Shown here: one piece after another, positions 33,966 to 42,071 of the stretch
Layout of the letters: each line of letters opens with the position of its first letter
Position numbering within the stretch: the first letter of the stretch is position 1
Assembly: GCA_951812755.1 (NCBI GenBank)
Contig: OX638329.1
Span: 1,473,339-1,537,338, forward strand
Direction: 5' to 3'
DNA: 64,000 bases
Source: an uncultured Latescibacterota bacterium
GTDB lineage: Bacteria > Latescibacterota > UBA2968
Notes under the pieces: generated by a model
Told to the model about the DNA's origin: nothing
Seen by the model: the letters and a program-made list of their open reading frames with translations, nothing else
Databases searched by the model: none
Translations under genes and position numbers: made by a program

Positions 33966-34586
33966 TTAACGCCACTTTGAGGGCTTGCTAAGGATATACC
34001 CATCGGTTTTGGTAATCTGATCTGGTAACTGACTGTCACTGAGTTTCTTGCGGCCTATAGTAAACCACGCAGTTGCCATCTGCTGTAACTGGAAAGAACT
34101 GCGTTCTGGCGGGAAGGCAACAATTATCCGTTTTTTTGAGTAACGTTGGCAAATAGAACTTATTGGGCCTGCCAAGTCACTATCGCCAGAGATGATGATT
34201 GCCGTATCGAAAGCATCATCCTGCGCGTCGCTGAGCAACTCAACGGCAATATTCACATCTGTCATTTTTTCCTCATAGGTCTGCCAGGTCGCGCCGCATT
34301 GCGAGCAGGTTCTATTTTTTGAGAGGTAGTAGCCGTAATGAATGTGCAGGTCTGGAAGCGTAGCCAGTGCTTCCAGGTAGGTATTCTGCCGCCTCTTTTT
34401 TTGCGGGTCGTCGGTCTGGTGCAGAATCTTAGCGGTAAAATACCTGACCGCTACCAAACGCTGGCCGGGGATCAGCAGTTTCTCAGCCAGACGACGAAGG
34501 TTAAGCCAGTAGTACCGCCGCCAGCCTTTGGATCTGAGGCCGTAGTAGAGATTGAACCCATCAATGTACACCGAGACTCGCTGCAT
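33966..34586 (-). CDS. NYN-domain protein (PIN-like/LabA-type nuclease) inside the pdh cluster
   Basis: A 206-residue NYN-domain protein. VYIDGFNLYYGL gives the first Asp (D9) and the family Asn, EEKMTDVNIAVELL the middle acidic cluster, and IIISGDSDLAGPI the third, with SSICQRYSKKRIIVAFPP after it. These match the PIN-like active site of NYN RNases (LabA, MARF1 relatives). A central CSQCGATW supplies one CxxC pair. AGGAGAGG precedes the ATG at 34586. It has its own upstream spacer with a perfect TATAAT on its strand and is on the same strand as the E1, E2 and E3 genes. Target RNA unknown. Confidence 0.84.
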   Translation of the reverse strand: MQRVSVYIDGFNLYYGLRSKGWRRYYWLNLRRLAEKLLIPGQRLVAVRYFTAKILHQTDDPQKKRRQNTYLEALATLPDLHIHYGYYLSKNRTCSQCGATWQTYEEKMTDVNIAVELLSDAQDDAFDTAIIISGDSDLAGPISSICQRYSKKRIIVAFPPERSSFQLQQMATAWFTIGRKKLSDSQLPDQITKTDGYILSKPSKWR

Positions 34587-34626
34587 CAATGGCCTCTCCT
34601 GCCTGAGAAAAAAAGTGAAACAAATA

Positions 34627-34655
34627 TTGACTTATTATATTACGTTGAGTATTAT
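34627..34655 (+). promoter_or_regulatory. Strong consensus promoter reading away from the NYN gene
   Basis: TTGACT at 34627-34632, a 17-base spacer, TATTAT at 34650-34655. On the minus strand a TATAAT lies at 34634-34639, inside this promoter, so the + transcript and the NYN gene have overlapping divergent promoters. No + strand gene follows until 39422, but a terminator lies 37 bases downstream. Confidence 0.6.
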
Positions 34656-34661
34656 TATTAC

Positions 34662-34719
34662 ACCACCTCAACGAGTAGTATCGTTGGGCCGACGCCCCGT
34701 AAGGGGCGTTTCTTTTTTT
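34662..34719 (+). ncRNA. Candidate small RNA of about 58 nt
   Basis: A predicted transcript from about 34662 (7 bases after the -10) to the T run at 34719. It would hold a first hairpin, CAACGA-GTAGTA-TCGTTG at 34669-34686, and a terminator hairpin, ACGCCCC-GTAA-GGGGCGT at 34692-34709, followed by TTTCTTTTTTT. No start codon with a ribosome site lies within. It could be a free sRNA, a decoy or a guide for the adjacent NYN nuclease, or an unrelated terminator. Promoter, structure and terminator are seen; existence of the RNA is inferred. Confidence 0.45.
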
Positions 34720-34853
34720 GTACTGCCATTTGTCTTGATAGGATATTCAGGCACCGATCCTACCTTCACTGCCTCACTTCTGTCACGCTGTGTCCACCGT
34801 TCACTTGCTGTGTTCATGGATGTGAACCTCTATTGAACAAGTATGTCCAGAAA

Positions 34854-37559
34854 CTAATAGTACGTCGTGACCGGGCCTGCCGATACGGGATCGATTTTCT
34901 CGGGATCTATTCCGAGTTCGTCGATGGCTGTGGCGACCTGTTCGCGTTTGATTTTGCCCTGTTTTGCCAGGGCGTAAAGCGCGGCCACAGCAATGCATTC
35001 GGCGTCAACTTCAAAATGCCGGCGCAGAGCCTGGCGCGTGTCGCTGCGCCCAAATCCATCTGTGCCGAGCACCGTCATGTCTTCGGGTGCCCAGGGGCGG
35101 ATCATTTCGGGCAGGGATTTCATGTAATCGGATGCGGCGACGATCGGGCCATCGGTTTTTTCGAGCACTTTGACGATATACGGCTTTTTCTTGCGCCGCG
35201 TTGGGTGTAGCATGTTCCACCGCTCGGTCTCAAGCGCGTCCCGTCGCAATTCTTTGTATGAGGTGACGCTCCACACATCGGCGGAAATATTGTATTCGGC
35301 GGCGAGGATTTCTTGCGCGCGCAGGGTTTCGCGAAGGATGGATGCACTGCCAAAGAGCTGAACTTTGTGCTGGCCCTGTTGCATTTCGTGCGTCTTGAGC
35401 GGATAAATGCCTTTGACAATGCCTTCTTCAACGCCTTTGGGCATGGGGGGGTGTTCGTAGTTTTCATTGCCCAGGGTCATATAATAATAAACATCTTCCT
35501 GTTCCTGGTACATGCGCCGAATGCCGTCCTGGATGATGATGGCTATTTCGTAAGCATAAGCCGGATCATAGGCGATACAGTTGGGAACGGATGAGGCCAG
35601 AATGTGGCTGTGTCCGTCTTCGTGCTGAAGGCCTTCGCCGTTGAGCGTGGTGCGCCCGGCTGTTCCGCCCAATAAAAAGCCCTTGCAGCGGATATCGCCG
35701 GCCAGCCACATGAGGTCGCCCACGCGCTGGAAACCGAACATGGAATAATAGATGTAGAATGGGATGGTGTTGACGCCGTGCGTGGCATAAGCTGTGCCAG
35801 CGCATATAAATGAGGACATGGCACCGGCTTCGTTGATGCCTTCTTCGAGAATTTGGCCGTCTTGCGCTTCTCGATAGTAGCTGATGTTGCCCGCGTCAAC
35901 GGGTTCGTATATCTGCCCCATGTGCGAGTAGATGCCGAGTTGCCGAAAGAGGGAATCCATACCAAAGGTGCGGGCTTCGTCCGGGATGATGGGGACGAGC
36001 AGTTTGCCGATGTCTTTGTCGCGGGCGAGTTTGGCAAATAGGCGCGCAAAAGCCATTGTTGTAGAGGCCTGGCGGTCGCCTGTGCCTTTGAGGGCTTCGT
36101 CGAATACGTCGCGCGAGGGTGCTTGAATGGGTTTGGCACGCACGCTTCGGCTGGGCAAATATCCACCGAGTTCGTTTCGGCGTTGTAGCAGATACTGCAT
36201 TTCGGGGCTGTCGTCGGGGGGACGATAAAAGGGTGCTTTGCCCACTTCGCTGTCGGAGATGGGGATGTCAAAGCGCCGCTTGAATTCTCGCATCTCGTCT
36301 TCTTCGAGCTTTTTTTGCTGGTGGGTCATGTTGCGGCCTTCGCCAGCTTCGCCCAGGCCATAGCCCTTGATGGTTTTGGCCAGGATGACTGTTGGTGCGC
36401 CTTTGTGTTCCACAGCGGCTTTGAAGGCGGCGTACACCTTTTCGGGATCGTGACCTCCGCGACGCAATTTTTGAAGTTGTTCATCCGAGAGGTGTTCGAC
36501 TATTTTGAGCAGGTCGGGATGGGTGCCAAAAAAGTCGCGGCGGATGTATTCGCCGGATTCGACGGTGTATTTCTGGTATTGACCATCAACGACTTCTTCC
36601 ATGCGTTCCTGAAGCAGGCCCTGGGTATCTTTTTCGAGTAGTGCGTCCCAATCGTCTCCCCATATTACTTTGATGACATTCCAGCCAGCGCCGCGAAAGA
36701 CTTGTTCGAGTTCTTGAATGATTTTGCTATTGCCGCGCACGGGACCGTCGAGGCGTTGCAGGTTGCAGTTGATCACAAAGATGAGGTTGTCGAGTTGTTC
36801 GCGGGTTGCCAGACTAATGGCGCCGAGGGTTTCGGGTTCGTCTGTTTCGCCGTCGCCAACAAAGACCCAGACTTTGGAATCGCGAGTCGATTTGAGGCCG
36901 CGGTCTTCGAGGTAGCGGTTGAAGCGGGCCTGGTAGATGCCCATGAGTGGGCCAAGTCCCATTGAGACCGTGGGGAATTGCCAGAAGTCGGGCATGAGGT
37001 AGGGGTGTGGATAGGAAGACAGGCCGCCGGGATTGCGGAGTTCTCGGCGGAAGTTTTCGAGGTGTTCGGTGCTCAATCGCCCTTCGAGAAATGCGCGGGC
37101 ATACATGCCGGGAGAGGCATGACCTTGAAAGAAGACCTGATCTCCGGAGAAATCGCCATTGGGTGCTTTGAAGAAGTGATTTTGACCTACTTCATACAAC
37201 GTAGCAGCCGATGCAAAGGTGGAGATGTGACCGCCAATGCCATCGGCTTCTTTGTTGGCGCGGGTAACCATTGCCATGGCATTCCAGCGCACGAGACTTT
37301 TGATGCGGCGCTCAATTTCTCGGTCGCCCGGATAGGGCAGTTGTTTGTCGCGCGGGATGGTGTTGACATAAGGTGTATGGGATGCGAAGGGAATGTCAAC
37401 GCTCAGACTTTGCTGGGCTTCTTGTTCGAGGCGGTCGAGCAAATAGCGCACGCGGTCGGGGCCGCCGTTTTGCAGAACATAAGCCAGAGATTCGATCCAT
37501 TCTTCGGTTTCGATGGGATCGGTATCGCGAAATGTACCTGATGCGACAGTATCGGCCAT
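34854..37559 (-). CDS. aceE: Pyruvate dehydrogenase E1 component, homodimeric
   Basis: A 901-residue thiamine-diphosphate E1 of the single-chain (AceE) type, which decarboxylates pyruvate and acetylates the lipoyl arm of E2. The ThDP/Mg motif is VFVGDGETDEPETLGA ending in NCNLQRLDGPVRGN. The N-terminal region (EWIESLAYVLQNGGPDRVRYLL) and NADGIGGHISTFASAA-like stretch (EADGIGGHISTFASAATLYE) are typical of AceE. Length is close to the usual 885-890. It is the first gene of the cluster. An imperfect palindrome about 195 bases upstream could be its operator. Confidence 0.95.
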   Translation of the reverse strand: MADTVASGTFRDTDPIETEEWIESLAYVLQNGGPDRVRYLLDRLEQEAQQSLSVDIPFASHTPYVNTIPRDKQLPYPGDREIERRIKSLVRWNAMAMVTRANKEADGIGGHISTFASAATLYEVGQNHFFKAPNGDFSGDQVFFQGHASPGMYARAFLEGRLSTEHLENFRRELRNPGGLSSYPHPYLMPDFWQFPTVSMGLGPLMGIYQARFNRYLEDRGLKSTRDSKVWVFVGDGETDEPETLGAISLATREQLDNLIFVINCNLQRLDGPVRGNSKIIQELEQVFRGAGWNVIKVIWGDDWDALLEKDTQGLLQERMEEVVDGQYQKYTVESGEYIRRDFFGTHPDLLKIVEHLSDEQLQKLRRGGHDPEKVYAAFKAAVEHKGAPTVILAKTIKGYGLGEAGEGRNMTHQQKKLEEDEMREFKRRFDIPISDSEVGKAPFYRPPDDSPEMQYLLQRRNELGGYLPSRSVRAKPIQAPSRDVFDEALKGTGDRQASTTMAFARLFAKLARDKDIGKLLVPIIPDEARTFGMDSLFRQLGIYSHMGQIYEPVDAGNISYYREAQDGQILEEGINEAGAMSSFICAGTAYATHGVNTIPFYIYYSMFGFQRVGDLMWLAGDIRCKGFLLGGTAGRTTLNGEGLQHEDGHSHILASSVPNCIAYDPAYAYEIAIIIQDGIRRMYQEQEDVYYYMTLGNENYEHPPMPKGVEEGIVKGIYPLKTHEMQQGQHKVQLFGSASILRETLRAQEILAAEYNISADVWSVTSYKELRRDALETERWNMLHPTRRKKKPYIVKVLEKTDGPIVAASDYMKSLPEMIRPWAPEDMTVLGTDGFGRSDTRQALRRHFEVDAECIAVAALYALAKQGKIKREQVATAIDELGIDPEKIDPVSAGPVTTYY

Positions 37560-37858
37560 GGTAAAACCTCTTTGTTCTGGAGTGCAATGACAGGTATTGA
37601 TAATAATATACGCGCGTATCCAAATGTCTCTTCTGTGCGTGAAATTTACGAGGGATAATGAATTTTGTCAAATGTACAGAATATTTCTGCGCGAAGGAAA
37701 GGCAATTTTTAAGAGGATGGATTTATATAAAATGTTGTTAATTATTAAAATAATGTATTTAGTTGACCGGTTGGTAAAATACTGAAAAAAAATGCAAAAC
37801 AAAACTACGAGGGATCTCGGAGATGGGCTTATAGGAGAGGCAAGCCTATCGATAGATG
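37560..37858. other. Intergenic upstream of aceE; imperfect palindrome at 37755-37782
   Basis: About 300 bases with no gene. GTATTT at 37755 and AAATAC ending 37782 flank a centre containing GACCGGTTGG, giving an imperfect 28-base palindrome around ACCGGT that might bind a GntR-type regulator of the pyruvate dehydrogenase genes. The rest is AT-rich and unremarkable. Confidence 0.35.
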
Positions 37859-38251
37859 TCAGGCGTCTGGTACTTGTTGTCCCCGATGGCAGGTCTGGCA
37901 GGTGACCTGGGTGAATTGTCCTTCTTTGAAGTCTTTGAGGATTTCGCCATTGATTTTTTGTGTCATGGTAATCATGAGGCGCGCGATGTCTTTGCGGGGG
38001 TTTTCATCTGATGCGAAGTCGTAAGTGGATAGGGATTGGCCTTCTTCTCCTTTGTGGCAATCGTGACAGCGCACGCCCAGTGCTTTGCTAAAATCTTTCA
38101 TGTACTGCATGAGTTGCGCTTTTTTGATGTCTTTGGGCAGGACTTTTAAGTTGGTGTAGGTGTCGGGAATTTGGGCGAAAGATGCGGTGACGATGAGAGA
38201 GATGAGGGAGCTGAGTGTGAGAACGAGTGCGATGAATAGCGAGCGGTTCAT
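37859..38251 (-). CDS. Exported c-type cytochrome, two CxxCH motifs (reaction-centre cytochrome type)
   Basis: A 130-residue protein with a signal peptide (residues 1-26, ending ASFA). It has two heme-binding motifs, C62-HDCH and C118-QTCH. The stretch NLKVLPKDIKKAQLMQYMKDFSKALGVRC resembles the heme-binding unit of photosynthetic reaction-centre cytochrome subunits, a fold also found in many non-phototrophs. No photosynthesis gene is seen, so a periplasmic electron-transfer or sensing role is likelier. It lies 15 bases downstream of the FAH-family gene and has GGAGG at its start. Confidence 0.86.
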   Translation of the reverse strand: MNRSLFIALVLTLSSLISLIVTASFAQIPDTYTNLKVLPKDIKKAQLMQYMKDFSKALGVRCHDCHKGEEGQSLSTYDFASDENPRKDIARLMITMTQKINGEILKDFKEGQFTQVTCQTCHRGQQVPDA

Positions 38252-38266
38252 GGTGCCTCCTTTTAT

Positions 38267-39295
38267 TTATCTGTGATTATCCAGCCATTGTAGTTGATCT
38301 GTGGATGGAAAGGCGACGATGGGGTTTTCGAGCGGGCCAATGCCTTCAAAGGTCATGCATACGCGGTCGCCTTCGCGCAAGCCACTTTCGAGATCGTCGT
38401 CGGAAAAAACAATGGGTGTGCCCCAGTAGAGAATTTGCAGGGTGTCGGGTTCAAGAGGTAAGCGAGAAAAGAGCGATCGTTCGAGGTGAAAGAGGCCGTC
38501 GGGCATGTTGAGATGGTTTTGTCCGGTATGTCCTTCTTTGTAGGCTATGCGTGCATTGTTGCGAATCACTTCGCAAGAGACGGCCACGCTGCTGTCGTCA
38601 TAAGCGGAGTCGGTGACCATCAGCGGACCGAGGCTGGCACAGCCGTGGGACCAGTTTTTGGCCTGGGGTAAGTTGAGGGGGTTTTCGGCTTCGATGCCGT
38701 TGTCGGTGTAATCGTTGCCGCCGGTATATCCCAGGCGTTCAATTTGACCTGTGGTGTTGAGGCCGTAAATGGTTACGAGTTCTGTTTCGGGTACCAGGCG
38801 CTGGGTGTTGTGCGGGTGGGATATAGGGCCGCCGTGTCCGACGAGGGCAGCGGTGTCGTTTTTGGCAAAGAGTTCGGGAGTGCCGCCCTGCGCGCATTCC
38901 CGGTATTTTTGATCATAGACGTTGACGGCGTCACCCGTGGCCTGTTTGGCTTCTATTTCGCGCAATTTCGCGCTGTCTTCATGGGTGACCCCCGCCAACC
39001 AGATACGCAATTTGTGCGGTGCATCTGTTGGTGCTGTGACCGGGCTGATGAGGTGCGGTTGGTCGGGGTCGGCCGTGTTGTTCAAGAGGTCGTGGAGTGA
39101 GAGGCGGGGCGCATTGCGGGTATTGATTGACTCTACTGTGATTTCAATGCCATTTTTGTTGCCTCCGTGGCGGTAATAGAGGTCGTGAAGCGAAGCCGGG
39201 TGTGGGGCGCACGCCGTGAGGTCAAAGACATCGTCGTCTTTGACAAGCCCCAGGTGAGATCCTTGTTCGGGTTGTGCGAATTGCAATAGTTGCAT
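38267..39295 (-). CDS. Fumarylacetoacetate hydrolase (FAH) family protein, AraD1-like
   Basis: A 342-residue protein with FAH-family features. The N-terminal domain opens LLQFAQPEQGSHLGLV. The segment ERLGYTGGNDYTDNGIEAENPLNLPQAKNW resembles the metal-binding core of FAH enzymes of the 2-keto-3-deoxy-arabinonate dehydratase (AraD1) branch, and LYWGTPIVFSDDDLESGLREGDRV closes the fold. Members hydrolyse or dehydrate 2-keto acids with Mg. Given the sugar-oxidising dehydrogenases in the window, a sugar-acid dehydratase is a fair guess. The cytochrome downstream is on the same strand. Confidence 0.78.
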   Translation of the reverse strand: MQLLQFAQPEQGSHLGLVKDDDVFDLTACAPHPASLHDLYYRHGGNKNGIEITVESINTRNAPRLSLHDLLNNTADPDQPHLISPVTAPTDAPHKLRIWLAGVTHEDSAKLREIEAKQATGDAVNVYDQKYRECAQGGTPELFAKNDTAALVGHGGPISHPHNTQRLVPETELVTIYGLNTTGQIERLGYTGGNDYTDNGIEAENPLNLPQAKNWSHGCASLGPLMVTDSAYDDSSVAVSCEVIRNNARIAYKEGHTGQNHLNMPDGLFHLERSLFSRLPLEPDTLQILYWGTPIVFSDDDLESGLREGDRVCMTFEGIGPLENPIVAFPSTDQLQWLDNHR

Positions 39296-39421
39296 AGTTG
39301 CCTCGGTGATTGTGGGATGGGAAACAAGAATAGTTATAATCGGAACGCCTGTAAAGCAGATTTATCATTCGCGGTTGCGCGATTTTTTTTGCATATTGAA
39401 GGATAAAAGGAGGCGGGTCTT

Positions 39422-40201
39422 ATGGCTATAGCACTGATTACGGGCGCGTCGAGTGGTATTGGTCTGGAACTGGCGCGGGTGTTTGCGGCTGATGGGGTTG
39501 ATGTGATTTTGTCGGCGCGGTCCGAGGATAAGTTGCATGCTCTGGCAGGAGAAGTGCGGGAGAAATACGGTGTGAAGGCCAGGGTAATTGTGGCCGATTT
39601 GTCGGTGCCGGGCGAGGCTGAGAAGGTTTATGATCGGGTTGTGGAAATGGGATGGAATGTGGATTATCTGGTGAATAATGCCGGGTTTGGGGTCTATGGT
39701 TTTTATGCGGAGACAGATTGGTTGGCCGAAGCGGATATGTTGCAGGTCAATATTGTCGCTTTGACGCATTTGACCAAGTTGTTTTTGCCTGGTTTGATTG
39801 ATAGGGGTCGGGGAAGAATTTTGAATGTGGCTTCGACTGCGGCGTTTCAACCGGGTCCGAGGATGGCTGTGTATTTTGCGACAAAGGCGTATGTGTTGTC
39901 GTTTTCAGATGCGATTGCCAATGAGTTAAAGGGTACGGGTGTGAGCGTGACAGCGCTGTGTCCAGGGGCAACGGAGACGGGATTTCAAGATGCTGCGGGT
40001 GCAACGGGTTCGCGTTTGTTCGATATGCGCGGATTGCCCACGGGTGCCGATGTGGCAAAATATGGGTACAGGGCTATGCAAAAGGGAAAGCGCGTGGCTA
40101 TTCACGGGTTGATCAGTAAGATGCTGGCTTTTACTGTGCGCTTATTACCCCGACGGATTGTGGCCGCAACGACGAGAGCGTTGATTGCGAGAAGTGGTTA
40201 A
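39422..40201 (+). CDS. SDR family NAD(P)-dependent oxidoreductase
   Basis: A 259-residue classical short-chain dehydrogenase. TGASSGIGLELA at residues 7-18 binds the cofactor, LVNNAGFGVYG follows, and the catalytic STAAF... then YFATKAYVLSFSDA gives Ser, Tyr and Lys. The C-terminal part (AALITRALIARSG-like, here AATTRALIARSG) is extended, as in the DltE/YqjQ-type SDRs. AAAGGAGG precedes the ATG. Its TAA stop overlaps the opposite-strand HflX stop in a shared TTAA. Substrate unknown. Confidence 0.88.
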   Translation: MAIALITGASSGIGLELARVFAADGVDVILSARSEDKLHALAGEVREKYGVKARVIVADLSVPGEAEKVYDRVVEMGWNVDYLVNNAGFGVYGFYAETDWLAEADMLQVNIVALTHLTKLFLPGLIDRGRGRILNVASTAAFQPGPRMAVYFATKAYVLSFSDAIANELKGTGVSVTALCPGATETGFQDAAGATGSRLFDMRGLPTGADVAKYGYRAMQKGKRVAIHGLISKMLAFTVRLLPRRIVAATTRALIARSG

Positions 40202-41490
40202 GCGAGTGCATCTGCCTGTGTGCGGCTCTCAGATAGGAAGCGGTCCAGTTGCAGGCGCTCTGCATGGTTGGAATTGAGGCGAACGCGCAGGTGTACGTCG
40301 TTGCCCTCATAATCCCGGGTCAGTATTTCGCTGTGGGCGTAAAGTTGCGAGAGGAGTTTGCCTTCACTTTGTGGCACATGAAGTTTGAGGGTGATAGCAT
40401 CGGCAGCCACAAAATCGCATATCCGATTTTTGACCGCGTCGAGATCAGCGGCGTCGAGCGCAGAAATTGCAAGCGCATTGGAATTTTTTGCGCAGCGTTT
40501 TGCAATTTCTTTTTGTCGTTCAGAATCTGCGAGGTCCATTTTGTTATAGACAATCAGGATGGGTTTGTCATCAATTTTGAGTTTTGTGAGGACTTCGCTG
40601 ACTGTGATCATTTGCATTTTGTATTGCGAATGGCTGGCATCAACAACGTGAAGGAGCAGGTCTGCCTGTACGGCTTCTTGTAATGTGGCGCGAAAGCATG
40701 CAAAGAGGTGGTGCGGTAAGCGGTTGATAAAGCCGACGGTGTCGGTGAGCAAGATGGGGCGATGGCTGTGTACATCGACGCTGCGCGTGGTGTTGGTCAA
40801 AGTGGCAAAAAGCTGATTTTCGACCAGAACATTTTCACCTGAAAGCCCGCGCATAAGCGTGGATTTGCCCGCGTTGGTATAGCCAACGAGCACAACGTTA
40901 AAATTATGGCTGCGTCCTTTGCGGCTGGTGTCCATTTGACGTCTCACCCGTTTGAGGCTGTCGTAGAGGGACTTTCCGCGCTGTTCGATCCATCTGCGGG
41001 TGGTTTCGGTGTGCGTTTCACCCGATCCGAGGCCTGCGCGACGTTCTGCGTGGGGATTAAATTGGCGAATGCGTGGGCGCAAATAACGCAGGTGGGCCAT
41101 TTGTACTTGAATTTGCGCGGTGCGTGTGCGTGCGTGTAAAGCAAAAATATCGAGAATGAGCAGGCTGCGATCGAGGATGCGTACCCCAATATCGGTTTCG
41201 AGGTTGCGCATTTGCGAGGGCGAAAGGTCATTGTCAAAGATGATCGCGTCGATATTTCTCTTTTGGGCCATTTCTCGAAGTTCGTCGATTTTGCCCGAAC
41301 CGATATAGGTGGCTGGATCGGGTTTGTCGCGATTTTGCAATGTGCGATCAATTACCTCAAAGGTGGCGGTGATGGCCAGGTGCGCGAGTTCTTCGAGAGA
41401 TTCTCTGGCACTGCGTGTGGAGATACCGCGTTGCGCCACCCCAACGAGAATGGCACGTCGTATGCCCTGTGCGTCAAAGATATGGTCCAT
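40198..41490 (-). CDS. hflX: GTPase HflX
   Basis: A 430-residue ribosome-associated GTPase that splits stalled or hibernating ribosomes after stress. The N-terminal HflX domain includes LARTRTAQIQVQMA-like residues (ALHARTRTAQIQVQMAHL), then ERRAGLGSGETHTETTRRWI. The G domain has G1 GYTNAGKST, G2 near FATLTNTTR, G3 DTVGFI and G4 NKMD. Length and motif order are standard. It shares a 4-base convergent stop overlap with the SDR gene. The ribosome site is GGAGG. Confidence 0.94.
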   Translation of the reverse strand: MDHIFDAQGIRRAILVGVAQRGISTRSARESLEELAHLAITATFEVIDRTLQNRDKPDPATYIGSGKIDELREMAQKRNIDAIIFDNDLSPSQMRNLETDIGVRILDRSLLILDIFALHARTRTAQIQVQMAHLRYLRPRIRQFNPHAERRAGLGSGETHTETTRRWIEQRGKSLYDSLKRVRRQMDTSRKGRSHNFNVVLVGYTNAGKSTLMRGLSGENVLVENQLFATLTNTTRSVDVHSHRPILLTDTVGFINRLPHHLFACFRATLQEAVQADLLLHVVDASHSQYKMQMITVSEVLTKLKIDDKPILIVYNKMDLADSERQKEIAKRCAKNSNALAISALDAADLDAVKNRICDFVAADAITLKLHVPQSEGKLLSQLYAHSEILTRDYEGNDVHLRVRLNSNHAERLQLDRFLSESRTQADALA

Positions 41491-41537
41491 GTTGCCTCCT
41501 GAGTTTTTAGTTCATATCCTTATGATAAGGTGAAGAT

Positions 41538-42068
41538 ATGTTGATGCAAAGCGAAATCGCCGGTATGGGACGGCGTCTGTTGGCAACGGTGTTGGATTTT
41601 GTGATTTTGCACCTTGCTTTGACGGTGGTCCTGCGCAATATGCTACTACCGCCTGCGGGCGTGAGTATAGTGGGTTTTATTTTTCTTGTGATGTATTCCG
41701 CAATATTTTTGGGGCTTATGGGCCAGACGCCTGGCAAGATGTTGTTGAGATTGCGCGTGATTGATGCCCATGGTGGCGGGTTGAATTATGTGCAGACGTT
41801 TCAGCGTGCAGTGGTGAAGTGGGCACCGGTTTTTGTGCTGTTTATTGTGATGGCTCTGTTGACGCCAGAGGAGTTGTATCAGCTTCCCGCAGATGGAGAG
41901 GGGATTGAGATAGTGGAGGTGGAGGCGGAGTCAGATCTAACTTTATCGACCGCGATGGTGATCGGCACGGTGGGCTGGTTGGTGTTGGTTTACGCGGCGC
42001 GCCGCCATCCCGATGGGCAGGGGATTCACGACCGCGTGGCAGAGACGTATGTGATTAGAACGGGGTGA
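41538..42068 (+). CDS. RDD-family membrane protein
   Basis: A 176-residue integral membrane protein. GMGRRLLATVLDFVIL is the N-terminal RDD motif (Arg then Asp pattern) leading into helix 1 (about 14-34). Helix 2 covers 42-62, GQTPGKMLLRLRVIDA is the conserved cytoplasmic loop, helix 3 is near 92-106 and helix 4 near 141-157. The C-terminal GIHDRVAETYVI is the last family motif. An acidic loop (EGIEIVEVEAESD) lies between helices 3 and 4. RDD proteins are often linked to ion or small-molecule transport; function here is unknown. Confidence 0.85.
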   Translation: MLMQSEIAGMGRRLLATVLDFVILHLALTVVLRNMLLPPAGVSIVGFIFLVMYSAIFLGLMGQTPGKMLLRLRVIDAHGGGLNYVQTFQRAVVKWAPVFVLFIVMALLTPEELYQLPADGEGIEIVEVEAESDLTLSTAMVIGTVGWLVLVYAARRHPDGQGIHDRVAETYVIRTG

Positions 42069-42071
42069 AAG

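Noticed and set aside
37859-38251. Phototrophy marker
   Set aside because: The cytochrome resembles reaction-centre subunits, but the fold is widespread in non-phototrophs and no pigment or reaction-centre gene is present.
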